The notes under the pieces are model-generated. The model was not told the DNA's origin and did no database searches. It saw only the letters and a list, made by a program, of their open reading frames with translations. A program made the position numbers and the translations under genes. 64,000 nucleotides of DNA. It comes from Chachezhania sediminis. GTDB lineage: Bacteria > Pseudomonadota > Alphaproteobacteria > Rhodobacterales > Rhodobacteraceae. Below are positions 25,138-33,595 of this stretch, in pieces. Where the stretch lies: NCBI RefSeq assembly GCF_009765275.1, contig NZ_VOPH01000010.1:1-64000 (forward strand), read 5' to 3'. Each line of letters begins with the position of its first letter. The first letter of the stretch is position 1.

Positions 25138-26634
25138 TCAGACGTGGCTGCGGCCGCCGGCGTCCAGGAACCAGTCGTCGGGGTACGGGTACCACCAGTC
25201 CGCCATCTTCGCGACCGGGTCGATGACCACCATCCGCGGCGACCGGAACGCATCCAGCCCGATCCGTCCCAGCGCCCGTCCCAGCCCCGACGCCTTGATC
25301 CCGCCGAAGGGCAGCGCGTCGTTGTCGACCAGCGGATTGTTCACCCAGACCATCCCGGCCTGAAGCGTTTCCACCGCCTGATGCGCCTCGGCCAGATCGC
25401 GGGTGAAAACGCTGGCTCCCAGCCCGAAGCGGCTGTCATTCGCCAGCTCCAGCGCCTCGGCAAAGGATCGCGTTCGAACCACCGACACGACGGGACCGAA
25501 GATCTCGTTCTCGAACAGGCCCATGTCCTGCGTGACGTCGGTCACGACGGTGGGTTCCACGAACCAGCCGGTCTGGTTGTCCAGCGGCACGCCGCCGCCA
25601 AGGGCAATCGTGGCCCCCTTCAGCCTGGCCGTATCGATCCAGTCCAGCACGCGCTGCTGTGCCGCCTGGCTGACCAGCGGCCCAATCTCCGCCACGCCCA
25701 GCCCCTTCCCGATCCGGAGCTTTCGCGCACGTTCCACCAGCGCCGCCACGAACGCGTCGTGGACCGCATCTTCGACATAGATCCGTTCCGTCGACGTGCA
25801 GACCTGCCCCGATTGCAGGTAGGCCGCCGTCACGGCGCCCGACGCGGCCACCGCGATGTCGGCCTTGGCCGACACGACCATCGGATCGCTGCCGCCGCCT
25901 TCGATCACGCAGGGCTTCATCAGGCCGCCGCATTCGCGCGCGATCTGGCGGCCGACCTCGGCGGACCCGGTGAAGGCCACGACATGGGTCTTGGGGCTTT
26001 CTATCAGCTGCCGCCCCACATCCGCCCCGCCGCCGACGCAGGCGATCAGGTCCTTGGGCAGGGCATCGAAGAACGTCATGAACATCAGCGTGCAGATCGT
26101 GCCCGCCGGTGCCGCCTTCAGCACCACACCGTTCCCCGCCGCCAGCGAGGCCGCGATGGTCCAGCAGCCCAGGATCAGGGGAAAGTTGTAGGGCACGATG
26201 TGCACCGACACCCCGTGGGGCTGGTAGGTCTGGAACTGGAACGACCCCGGCTGCATGTTTCCGGCGATCTTGCCCGCATCGTCGCGGGCCATTTCGGCAA
26301 AATAGCGGAAGACCGCCGGGATATTCGCGATCTCTCCGATGGCCTCCGGATAGGGCTTTCCGATCTCGCGCGTCATCATGATCCCGATCTCGGTCATGTC
26401 GGCGCGTTCCATCGCATCGGCGACACGATGAAGATAGCCCGCTCGGGTCTTGGCATCGAGCTTCGCCCACAGCCGTTGCGCTGCGTTCACCCGATCCAGC
26501 ACCTGTTCCAACTGGGCCGGCGCAGGCTCGCCGTACTGGCCCACATGCACCAGCGTCGCGGGATCGGTCGCATCGTGGACCGGACCTTCTGTCGGAACGT
26601 AATCCGGCGCCAGATAGAAGCAGGGATCTCTCAT
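25138..26634 (-). CDS. Aldehyde dehydrogenase (last gene of glycosyltransferase/ABC operon)
   Basis: 498-residue ALDH. Catalytic cysteine in SGQVCTSTERIYVED, the glutamate retained in CVIEGGGSDP (the usual LELGG is altered), and cofactor site AFTGSAEVGR. It is a full-length family member distinct from the 21873-23255 enzyme. Its ATG overlaps the cupin stop by ATGA. In this operon it would oxidise an aldehyde produced from the compound imported by the adjacent polyamine-type transporter. Confidence 0.86.
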   Translation of the reverse strand: MRDPCFYLAPDYVPTEGPVHDATDPATLVHVGQYGEPAPAQLEQVLDRVNAAQRLWAKLDAKTRAGYLHRVADAMERADMTEIGIMMTREIGKPYPEAIGEIANIPAVFRYFAEMARDDAGKIAGNMQPGSFQFQTYQPHGVSVHIVPYNFPLILGCWTIAASLAAGNGVVLKAAPAGTICTLMFMTFFDALPKDLIACVGGGADVGRQLIESPKTHVVAFTGSAEVGRQIARECGGLMKPCVIEGGGSDPMVVSAKADIAVAASGAVTAAYLQSGQVCTSTERIYVEDAVHDAFVAALVERARKLRIGKGLGVAEIGPLVSQAAQQRVLDWIDTARLKGATIALGGGVPLDNQTGWFVEPTVVTDVTQDMGLFENEIFGPVVSVVRTRSFAEALELANDSRFGLGASVFTRDLAEAHQAVETLQAGMVWVNNPLVDNDALPFGGIKASGLGRALGRIGLDAFRSPRMVVIDPVAKMADWWYPYPDDWFLDAGGRSHV

Positions 26635-26975
26635 CGGATCATGTAGACCTTCTTGATGGTCTCGTGGACCGTACAGACGCCCTTCCAGTCCTGCGGGAAG
26701 AAGGCGGCGGTGTCGGGCGTGATCTCGATCACGTCGCCGCTTTCATGGACGTAAGTGCAGGACCCTTCGAGGAAGTGACAGAATTCGTCCTTGGTCACGT
26801 GGCATTCCCACTTCCCAGGTGTACAAATCCACAATCCGCATTCGCTTTCGCCGTTCGGTCCCTTGTAAAGGACCTGGCCCGATGTCCGGCTTTCGCCTTC
26901 GATCATCGTCGGGATGACGCCCCAGTCGACCACGTCGGTCACTGAAAGCGGTTGGCGCATGATGGGGGCTTTCAT
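26631..26975 (-). CDS. Small cupin protein (EutQ/cupin_3-like), copy 1
   Basis: 114-residue single-domain cupin. CGLWICTPGKWECHVTKDEF, then CHFLEGSCTYVHESGD and FFPQDWKGVCTVHETIKKVY are the two cupin motifs of the cupin_3 (ethanolamine-utilisation-like) type. I chose the ATG at 26975 with AGGAAG just upstream; a TTG at 26996 would add seven residues. It is about half identical to the adjacent second cupin, so the pair is a tandem duplication that may act as a heterodimer. Function unknown. Confidence 0.78.
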   Translation of the reverse strand: MKAPIMRQPLSVTDVVDWGVIPTMIEGESRTSGQVLYKGPNGESECGLWICTPGKWECHVTKDEFCHFLEGSCTYVHESGDVIEITPDTAAFFPQDWKGVCTVHETIKKVYMIR

Positions 26976-26988
26976 TTCGGTCTTCCTG

Positions 26989-27351
26989 TCAGACAAGCAT
27001 GTAGATGTTGCGAAGCGTTTCGGCGATCTCCGCCGTGCCTTCCCAGCCGGCGGGAAACAGGACGCAGGTGCCGGCCGTGGCCTCGATCACCTCGTCCGTG
27101 CCGTCGCGGCGATAGATCACCCGGCCTTCCACGAAATGACAGAACTCGTCCCGCGGGACAGAGATGCGCCAGGTGCCCGGCGTGCAGACCCAGACCCCGG
27201 TTTCCGGCGAATTGCCCGGACCCTTGTGCAGAAGCCGCCCGGTGGAATGGGATTGCCCTTCGATCATGTCGGGCTGGGGGCCCCAGTCGACCAGGTCGTC
27301 ATAGGTGGTGGCCCCGTGGATATGCGGTGCCGAGGAGGCAAGGTTCGTCAT
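26989..27351 (-). CDS. Small cupin protein (EutQ/cupin_3-like), copy 2
   Basis: 120-residue single-domain cupin with TGVWVCTPGTWRISVPRDEF, CHFVEGRVIYRRDGTDEV and LFPAGWEGTAEIAETLRNIY, aligning along its length with the neighbouring copy. Both share the N-terminal signature VDWG-x(1,2)-P-x-MIEG-x-S. The start overlaps the glycosyltransferase stop (ATGA). Two such cupins beside a glycosyltransferase are unusual; they may bind or isomerise a sugar or amine product, but nothing in the sequence proves it. Confidence 0.78.
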   Translation of the reverse strand: MTNLASSAPHIHGATTYDDLVDWGPQPDMIEGQSHSTGRLLHKGPGNSPETGVWVCTPGTWRISVPRDEFCHFVEGRVIYRRDGTDEVIEATAGTCVLFPAGWEGTAEIAETLRNIYMLV

Positions 27352-28634
27352 GCCCCTTTCTCCGCCAGGCCGACAAGGATCTTGGCGGCCTTTTCCTGCC
27401 CGTTCCGGGACTGCATGTGGGCCGACGTGGCCTTGAGCTTTGCCGCCATGTCGGCATCGGTCAGGCAGGCCTCGATCTTTTCGACCAGTTCATCGTCGGT
27501 CCAGTCGTAACGGTCCGACCGGAACCCATGGCCGGTTTCCTGCACCCGCATGGCGTTGTCGTGGCCGTCCCAGACATAGGACATGATGATCGCGGGCTTG
27601 CCGAAATACAGGCATTCCGTGAACGAGTTGTTGCCGCCATGGTGGATCACCGCATCGACCTGCGGAATGACCGACGGCTGGGGATACCAGCTTTGGATGA
27701 TCACGTTGTCGGGGATGTCGTCATATTCGCCGATGTAGTCGCCGACATTGACCAGCGCGCGATACCGGGTCTTGCCCATCAGCGTGATCAGCCGCTTCAG
27801 CAGGTCCGTGTCCCCGGCGCCCAGCGACCCGAAGGAGATATAGATGAGCGGGCCGTCATTGTTGGCCTTGAAGGTCGGCACCTCGTAGGGTTCGTCCTGC
27901 CGCACGCAGCCTTCCAGGTACTGGAACTGCGCCGGGTCCAGCGTGACCGACCGGTCGTATCTTGCCTGTTCCGGATACAGCAGCAGGTTCATGTAGGGCG
28001 ACGCCTCGAAGAACTGGCCCATCGGATAGGGATCTTCGCCGCATTCCGCCAGGAAGGCGTTGAAGTCGTCATGGGCAGGCTTCATCACCGCGTTGAACTT
28101 GGCGCGGAACGCCTCGTGCCCTGCCTTGTCGTTCACCGACATGCCCGACAGATGCGGCGGGATCGCGTCGTCCTCGATCTCGTTTTCCGAACAGGAAATG
28201 ATGCGCACCCAGGGCACCCCGAACTGCTTGATCGCGGGGAACAGGATCACGTTGTCGACGGAGATCACGTCCGGTTTGACCTTGGCAAGGATGCCGGGCA
28301 GATCCTTCTGCGCCCATTTCGCGCTGTCGACGATGGCTTCCCAGCATTCGCGGACATAATTGTCCAGCTGGTCGATCGGCGCCTTGCGGAAATTCGGGAT
28401 GTGACCGTTGATGAAGTCTTCCCAGAACTTCGCCATCTGCTCCGCGGGCATCGGTTCCGACAGGTTCACCGGATGCGCTTCGAACCCGTAGCCCTGGTAG
28501 ACCTCGACGAAACCGGGATCCGACAGGAACACGGCCTTGTGGCCCATGCGTTCCACGGCCTGGGCAATGCCGACCGAATTCAGGGCCGGGCCAAAGGCCG
28601 CTTCGGGAAAGAAGGCAAAGGTCTTCTGTGTCAT
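27348..28634 (-). CDS. UGT/MGT-like GT-B glycosyltransferase, copy 1
   Basis: 428-residue GT-B fold enzyme. The C-terminal nucleotide-sugar site is clear: WYPQPSVIPQVDAVIHHGG, NNSFTECLYFGKP, then WDGHDNAMRV, matching the UGT signature (W-x-PQ, HHGG, D-x-x-D/E-N pair that holds the sugar). The N-terminal acceptor half begins FAFFPEAAFGPALNSVGIAQ. It should transfer a sugar from UDP- or dTDP-sugar to a small molecule. It is encoded between a polyamine-type ABC importer and two cupins in one operon, and is a paralogue of the gene at 33596-34915. Acceptor unknown. Confidence 0.82.
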   Translation of the reverse strand: MTQKTFAFFPEAAFGPALNSVGIAQAVERMGHKAVFLSDPGFVEVYQGYGFEAHPVNLSEPMPAEQMAKFWEDFINGHIPNFRKAPIDQLDNYVRECWEAIVDSAKWAQKDLPGILAKVKPDVISVDNVILFPAIKQFGVPWVRIISCSENEIEDDAIPPHLSGMSVNDKAGHEAFRAKFNAVMKPAHDDFNAFLAECGEDPYPMGQFFEASPYMNLLLYPEQARYDRSVTLDPAQFQYLEGCVRQDEPYEVPTFKANNDGPLIYISFGSLGAGDTDLLKRLITLMGKTRYRALVNVGDYIGEYDDIPDNVIIQSWYPQPSVIPQVDAVIHHGGNNSFTECLYFGKPAIIMSYVWDGHDNAMRVQETGHGFRSDRYDWTDDELVEKIEACLTDADMAAKLKATSAHMQSRNGQEKAAKILVGLAEKGA

Positions 28635-28680
28635 CTTGGTCTCTCCTGTTGCTGCCGCCATTGATGGCGGTCCTGTTGCG

Positions 28681-29745
28681 TCACGCCCTGAAGACGCGGG
28701 TGTCCTGTGCGGTCCAGCCGATAGTGACGTCGTCGCCTTCGACCAGCTGTGCGGTATCGACCTCCTGCGCGGTCATGCGGACCAGCAGCGGCTTCGCGGC
28801 CAGCGCGGTCTGGACATGGACCTGAAGGTCCAGACCCAGATAGGCGGTCGCGACCACCTGGCCTTTCACCATGTTTTCAAGGTTTGTCGTCCCGATCTTC
28901 ATCCGCTCCGGCCGGATCGCGATGTCGACGGTATCGCCCGGCATCACGTCCGCAGGCACCGGTGCCGCGATCCGCGTGCCGTCTTCGGTCACCAGCTCGC
29001 CCGCCCGGACGCGGCCACTGAGGAAATTCATCTCGCCGATGAAGTCCGCGGCATAACGGCTGCCCGGGTGCTCATAGATCTCGTGCGGGGTGCCACATTG
29101 CAGCAGGCCGCCATCCTTCAGGATCGCGATCCGGTCGGCCATGACCAGCGCCTCCTCCTGGTCATGCGTGACCACAATGAAGGTGATGCCGAATTCGGAC
29201 TGGATCCGCTTCAGCTCCATCTGCATCTCGCCCCGCAGCTTCTTGTCGAGAGCCCCCAGAGGTTCGTCCAGCAACAACAGCCGCGGTCGTTTTACCAAAG
29301 CCCGGCCCAAAGCCACCCGCTGCCGCTGCCCGCCTGACAACTGGTCGGGCTTGCGGCGGGACAGGTGCGACAGCTGCACGATCTCCAGCATCTCGTCCAC
29401 GCGGCTTTTGACTTCTGCCCTGGAGAGCCGCTCCATCTCCAGCCCGTAGGCCAGGTTCTGGGAAACGGTCATGTGCGGGAACAGAGCGTAGGACTGAAAC
29501 ATCAGGTTCACCGGCCGCCGATTGGGCGGCAGGGGCACGATGTCCCGACCCTGCAACAGGATCTGCCCTTCGGTCGGCGTCTCGAACCCGGCCAGCATCC
29601 GCAGGACCGTGGTCTTGCCGCTGCCAGAAGCGCCGAGCAGGGCGAAGAATTCGTTCTGACGGATGTCCAGGTTCAGGTCCGACACGGCGCGGACCGATCC
29701 ATAGGACTTGGCGATGCCCTTCAGCGACAGCAGCGTTTCGATCAT
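28681..29745 (-). CDS. ABC transporter ATP-binding protein, PotA-like (second importer)
   Basis: 354-residue ATPase: Walker A GASGSGKT near residue 37, signature LSGGQRQRVALGRAL, Walker B LLLDEPLGALD, H-loop [10 protein letters not shown], then a C-terminal TOBE domain. The Walker A lacks the cysteine usual in PotA. Its ATG overlaps the stop of the permease gene (ATGA). It powers the second polyamine-type importer and is followed after 46 bp by the glycosyltransferase gene. Confidence 0.87.
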   Translation of the reverse strand: MIETLLSLKGIAKSYGSVRAVSDLNLDIRQNEFFALLGASGSGKTTVLRMLAGFETPTEGQILLQGRDIVPLPPNRRPVNLMFQSYALFPHMTVSQNLAYGLEMERLSRAEVKSRVDEMLEIVQLSHLSRRKPDQLSGGQRQRVALGRALVKRPRLLLLDEPLGALDKKLRGEMQMELKRIQSEFGITFIVVTHDQEEALVMADRIAILKDGGLLQCGTPHEIYEHPGSRYAADFIGEMNFLSGRVRAGELVTEDGTRIAAPVPADVMPGDTVDIAIRPERMKIGTTNLENMVKGQVVATAYLGLDLQVHVQTALAAKPLLVRMTAQEVDTAQLVEGDDVTIGWTAQDTRVFRA

Positions 29746-30533
29746 TGGCCCGGCAGACCTCCGCGGTTCAGACGTTGCGACAGGGCCAGCGCCACGACCG
29801 AAAAGGCCATGATCAGCGTCGCCAACGCGTTGATTTCAGGCGTGACGCCGAAACGGATCATGGCAAAGATCTGCATCGGCAGGGTGATCGACGACCGCCC
29901 CGCCCCGGCGGTGAAGAACGCGATGATGAATTCGTCGACTGACAGGGTGAAGGCCAGCAGCCCACCCGCAACGATCGCCGGCAGCAGGACCGGGATCACG
30001 ATCCGCCGCAGCGTGGTGACGGTGGAGGCGCCCAGGTCGGCCGAAGCTTCGACCACCGACCAGTCGAAGGTCTTCAGCCGCGCGCGGACCACTGAACAGA
30101 CGAAGGCCAGGTTGAAGACGACGTGGCTCAGGATCACGGTGTGCAGGCCCATGGTCACGTTCAACAGCGAAAAGAAGCTGAGCAGCGCGATGGCCAGCAC
30201 GATGTCGGGAATGATCATCGGCGCGAAGATGATGGTTTCCAGAAACCGGCCCTTACGCCGCCGGATTTCCACCCCGATGGCCAGCAGCGTGCCGAACAGC
30301 GTGGCCAGGACGGTCGAGACGATGGCCACGATCAGCGTGTTCAAGGCGGCCGACATGATGTCGCCGTTGCGGAACAGCGCGCCATACCATTTCACCGAAA
30401 ACCCGGTCCACGCAGTGGGCAGGCCGCCGTCGTTGAAGGACAGCGCGACCAGCACCGAAATCGGCACGTAGAGGAACGCGAAGACAGCCGCGAGGATCGC
30501 GAACATCAGCCGTGGATTGGCCTGGGACGCCAT
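29742..30533 (-). CDS. ABC transporter permease, PotC-like (second importer)
   Basis: 263-residue inner-membrane permease with about six helices; TGFSVKWYGALF near the N terminus and the EAA loop VVEASADLGASTVTTLRRIV identify a PotC/PotI-type subunit. TGATG overlap with the PotB-like gene start region and ATGA with the ATPase gene show strict co-translation. Confidence 0.87.
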   Translation of the reverse strand: MASQANPRLMFAILAAVFAFLYVPISVLVALSFNDGGLPTAWTGFSVKWYGALFRNGDIMSAALNTLIVAIVSTVLATLFGTLLAIGVEIRRRKGRFLETIIFAPMIIPDIVLAIALLSFFSLLNVTMGLHTVILSHVVFNLAFVCSVVRARLKTFDWSVVEASADLGASTVTTLRRIVIPVLLPAIVAGGLLAFTLSVDEFIIAFFTAGAGRSSITLPMQIFAMIRFGVTPEINALATLIMAFSVVALALSQRLNRGGLPGQ

Positions 30534-31384
30534 CAGTCATGCCTCCCCGAACCGGAGGCCTTTTCGCTGGCGAAGGTCTGAAGCGTCAGCAGACCCATCA
30601 TGATCGCAATCAGCACCATCGACAGGGCGGCACCGAAGGGCCAGTCGTTCGCGGTCAGGAACTGGGCATAGACCAGGTTCCCGATCATCTGGAACTGCCC
30701 GCCCCCCAACAGCGCGGGCGTCACGAAGTTGCCGATGGACAGCACGAAGACGAAGACGAAACCGGTGGCGATCCCGTGGAAGGTCATCGGCACCGTCACC
30801 CGCCGGAATGTCGTCCAGCCGGAGGCGCCAAGGTCGCGCGAGGCCTCTCCGATCTCGACATTCAGGCGCGACAGCGGAGCATAGCAGGCCAGGATCACGA
30901 AGGGCAGGTAATTGTAGACCAGCCCCACCACCACGGCAGGTTCGGTATAGAGAAGCTTGGGCAATTCACCGTCGTAGCCGAACCAGCGGGCGATACCTGT
31001 CAGAAGGCCTTCGCGGTTCAGAAGCACGATCCAGGCATAGGTCCGGACCAGGTAGTTCGACCAGAACGGCAGGACGGCAAAGAACAGAAGCGCCGGTTGC
31101 CGGCGGGCCGGTGCAGCGGCAATGGCAAAGGCGGCGGCATAGCCCAGCACCACCGCGATCAGCGCCGCCAGCCCGGCGATCCAGGCCGATTTCAGGAAGA
31201 TCCCGGCATAGAGCGGGTCGAAGACCAGCCCCAGGTTTTCCAGCGTGAAGGTGTATTCGATCCCGCCGTAGATCCCGCGGCGAAAGAAGGCCAGCGCCAG
31301 GATCAGAAGGCATGGGACGACCATGAACGCCGTCAGCCACGCCAGGGCCGGCGCCATCAGCAGGGCGGGACTGCGGTCTTTCAT
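30533..31384 (-). CDS. ABC transporter permease, PotB-like (second importer)
   Basis: 283-residue inner-membrane permease. LPFWSNYLVRTYAWIVLLNR, EASRDLGASGWTTFRRVTVP (EAA loop) and GNFVTPALLGGGQFQMIGNL are PotB/PotH hallmarks. The start is ATG 31384, 60 bp after the binding-protein stop. Forms the channel with the PotC-like subunit. Confidence 0.87.
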   Translation of the reverse strand: MKDRSPALLMAPALAWLTAFMVVPCLLILALAFFRRGIYGGIEYTFTLENLGLVFDPLYAGIFLKSAWIAGLAALIAVVLGYAAAFAIAAAPARRQPALLFFAVLPFWSNYLVRTYAWIVLLNREGLLTGIARWFGYDGELPKLLYTEPAVVVGLVYNYLPFVILACYAPLSRLNVEIGEASRDLGASGWTTFRRVTVPMTFHGIATGFVFVFVLSIGNFVTPALLGGGQFQMIGNLVYAQFLTANDWPFGAALSMVLIAIMMGLLTLQTFASEKASGSGRHD

Positions 31385-31444
31385 GGATCGGTCCGGGTCA
31401 TGGCAGACGGATCCCGCGGACGACCCGCGGGGCCCTGTAACGCC

Positions 31445-32491
31445 TTAGTTCGCCTTGATTTCCGACACGGTCCGGGCATAGAGCCGCTGCCCCTCGCCCA
31501 CGTCGCGCAGCTGTTCGAATTCCAGCATCTCTGCGGGCGTCATGGCCATGTTCGGGAAGGTCTCGATCATCTCGGCGGACAGGCCCTCCATCGCGGGCTT
31601 GTTCGGCACCTTGTAGAGGATGTTTTCAGCCGCCCAGCCGTGGTTCTTCGCGTCCAGTATGAAGTTCACGAAGTCATAGGCCGCGTCCTTGTTTTCGGAC
31701 CCCTTCAGGATGACCATCGTGTCGACCCACAGGTCGGACCCTTCTTCCGGGATCACGTACTTGATGTCCGCGTTTTCGGCGATGCCGTAGTTGCACCAGC
31801 CGTCCCAGGCATGGACCAACTCCGCCTCGCCCGACACCAGTTTCGAATAAAAGGTCGTGTCGTCATAGGCCAGCAGCGTGCCCTTGGCGTCGATCAGCAG
31901 GTCGCGCACCTCGGCCACTTTTTCGGGATCGACCTCGTTCACGGAATAGCCCTTGGCCAGGAACCCCGCGCCCAGCAGCCAGCGGTCGGTGGCCAGCATC
32001 GTGGTCTTGCCGCTGACGCCTTCCGCCGGTTGCAGCAGGTCCATCCAGCTGTCGGGTTCTTCCGCCAGCAGGTCCGACCGATAGCACAAACCCGTCGTGC
32101 CCCAGGCATAGGGGATAGAGAAGGTGTTACCCGGATCGTGCGACAGTTGGTTCGCTTCGGGGTAGAGGTTGGCAATGTTCGGCAGCTTGGAATGGTCCAG
32201 CGTTTCGGCAAGCCCGAGATTGTTCAACACCTCGGCGAAGGGGGACGAGACGAAAACCACGTCATAGCCCTTGCCCTTGGACGCGATCAGCTTGCCCATG
32301 ATCTCTTCGTTGGTGGCGTGCAGGACCAATTCGGCCTCGTTGCCGGTTTCCGCATTGAAGGTGTCGATGGCGTCACCGGCCATGTAGCCGTCCCAGTTCG
32401 ACACGACCAGGCCTTCGGCCCCGGCCACGCCGACTGACGCCAAGAGCGCCAGCGCAGACAGGCCCGTGGTGGAGAAAGGTTTCATTCCCAT
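31445..32491 (-). CDS. Periplasmic polyamine-type ABC binding protein (PotD/PotF-like, second importer)
   Basis: 348-residue secreted protein: signal peptide MGMKPFSTTGLSALALLASV then GVAGAEGLVVSNWDGYMAGD, a PotD/PotF mature start. IPYAWGTTGLCYRSDLL, LLQPAEGVSGKTTMLATDRW and YVIPEEGSDLWVDTM follow the family pattern. First gene of the minus operon; start ATG 32491 (an ATG at 32485 would remove two residues). It is only distantly similar to the 6826-7851 binding protein, so the two importers probably take different substrates. Confidence 0.87.
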   Translation of the reverse strand: MGMKPFSTTGLSALALLASVGVAGAEGLVVSNWDGYMAGDAIDTFNAETGNEAELVLHATNEEIMGKLIASKGKGYDVVFVSSPFAEVLNNLGLAETLDHSKLPNIANLYPEANQLSHDPGNTFSIPYAWGTTGLCYRSDLLAEEPDSWMDLLQPAEGVSGKTTMLATDRWLLGAGFLAKGYSVNEVDPEKVAEVRDLLIDAKGTLLAYDDTTFYSKLVSGEAELVHAWDGWCNYGIAENADIKYVIPEEGSDLWVDTMVILKGSENKDAAYDFVNFILDAKNHGWAAENILYKVPNKPAMEGLSAEMIETFPNMAMTPAEMLEFEQLRDVGEGQRLYARTVSEIKAN

Positions 32492-32668
32492 CAGAGTGTT
32501 CCCTGTGTTGTGGCCCCCGGCTTCGACGCCAGGAAATATAGATGGCAGCTATTGCTTGCTGCCTGCCCACACTGTATTTTTGCAAATAAAAGAACGTCAA
32601 TTTGTATTTTCTGTTCTGGTGCAATTGACGATGCCCCGGGCGATCGGCCGGGCAGATCGGGGGAAAAC
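32492..32668. promoter_or_regulatory. Divergent promoter between potD-like and gntR-like genes
   Basis: An AT-rich island inside GC-rich DNA. GTCAATT (32596-32602) and AATTGAC (32623-32629) form 7-bp inverted arms 20 bp apart, and a TGTATTTT element occurs twice (about 32572 and 32602), roughly three helical turns apart. The GGGGGA ribosome site for the TTG start of the regulator is at 32659-32664. Likely the binding region of the GntR regulator for both directions. Confidence 0.5.
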
Positions 32669-33592
32669 TTGGCCGGAACACGGCGCGCGTCCTATCAAAG
32701 CCACCTGAACCTGGCCAAGCAGGTCGTCGGCGTCGTCTTCGAACGCGGCCTGAAGACGGGCGACCACCTGCCGGAAAAATTGTTCTCCGACGCCTGTCAG
32801 GTCTCTCGCACGCCGATGCGATCTGCCTTCAAGATACTGGAATCCCAAGGAATACTGGAATGGCAGCAGGAGCGCGGCTACTTCCTGGCAGTCGATTCCC
32901 CCGATGACATCGACGCGGCCCTGTCGGACCTTGAAGGGGTCGAAGGGTCGCTGCCCGACCGGATCCTGGCCGACCGTGCCGACCGGAGGCTGGGAGAGAT
33001 CCAGTCCGTCAGCGCATTGTCCCGTCGCTATGACGCGTCGCGCAGTACGGTACTTTTTGCATTAACAGTACTGGCGCGCGAAGGGCTGGTGACCCAGTTG
33101 CCCGGCCGCGCCTGGGCGTTCCAGCCGATGATCGACTCGGCCAGGGCCGTTACCGAGAGCTTCGAGATGCGGCTGGTGATGGAGCCTCTGGCACTCACCT
33201 CTCCCGGTTTCGCACTGGACGGCAAGAAAGCCACCCAGATCCGGGCGCAGATGGAAGATTTCCTGCGCCTGGACGACAGCGCCGCCACCGGCGCGAGGTT
33301 CCGCCGGACGGATATCGACTTTCACGTATTGATCGCCGAAAGCTCGTCCAACCGCTTTGCCCGCAGCGCGCTTTTGGCGCATCACCGGTTACGGCTGGCA
33401 TCGCGCAAGGACGGAACCATCCCGGCCTACCGGATGCGCAAGTCGATGGAAGAACATCTGGAGATCCTCGACAGCGTCGACCGCAGACAATACGACCTTG
33501 CGGCGGACCTGATGGTCGTCCACCTGCGCCGCTCGGCCGTGCGCCGCCCCGAAGCCGCCAATCGCGGCATCTCCCCGCTGCTGAGAGGCTGA
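32669..33592 (+). CDS. GntR-type regulator with two winged-helix domains and an FCD-like effector domain
   Basis: 307 residues from a TTG start at 32669, chosen because GGGGGA lies just upstream; the longer ATG frame from 32510 would cross the divergent promoter. A first winged helix spans about residues 14-75 (QVVGVVFERGLKTGDHLPEK, VSRTPMRSAFKILESQGILE). A second spans about 97-152 (LGEIQSVSALSRRYDASRST, LAREGLVTQLPGRAWAF). An FCD-like helical domain with RTDIDFH, MEEHLEIL and VHLRRS, the expected metal histidines, follows. Two tandem wHTH units in one GntR protein is an uncommon layout. It likely regulates the divergent importer operon and its own partner glycosyltransferase. Confidence 0.8.
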   Translation: MAGTRRASYQSHLNLAKQVVGVVFERGLKTGDHLPEKLFSDACQVSRTPMRSAFKILESQGILEWQQERGYFLAVDSPDDIDAALSDLEGVEGSLPDRILADRADRRLGEIQSVSALSRRYDASRSTVLFALTVLAREGLVTQLPGRAWAFQPMIDSARAVTESFEMRLVMEPLALTSPGFALDGKKATQIRAQMEDFLRLDDSAATGARFRRTDIDFHVLIAESSSNRFARSALLAHHRLRLASRKDGTIPAYRMRKSMEEHLEILDSVDRRQYDLAADLMVVHLRRSAVRRPEAANRGISPLLRG

Positions 33593-33595
33593 CGC

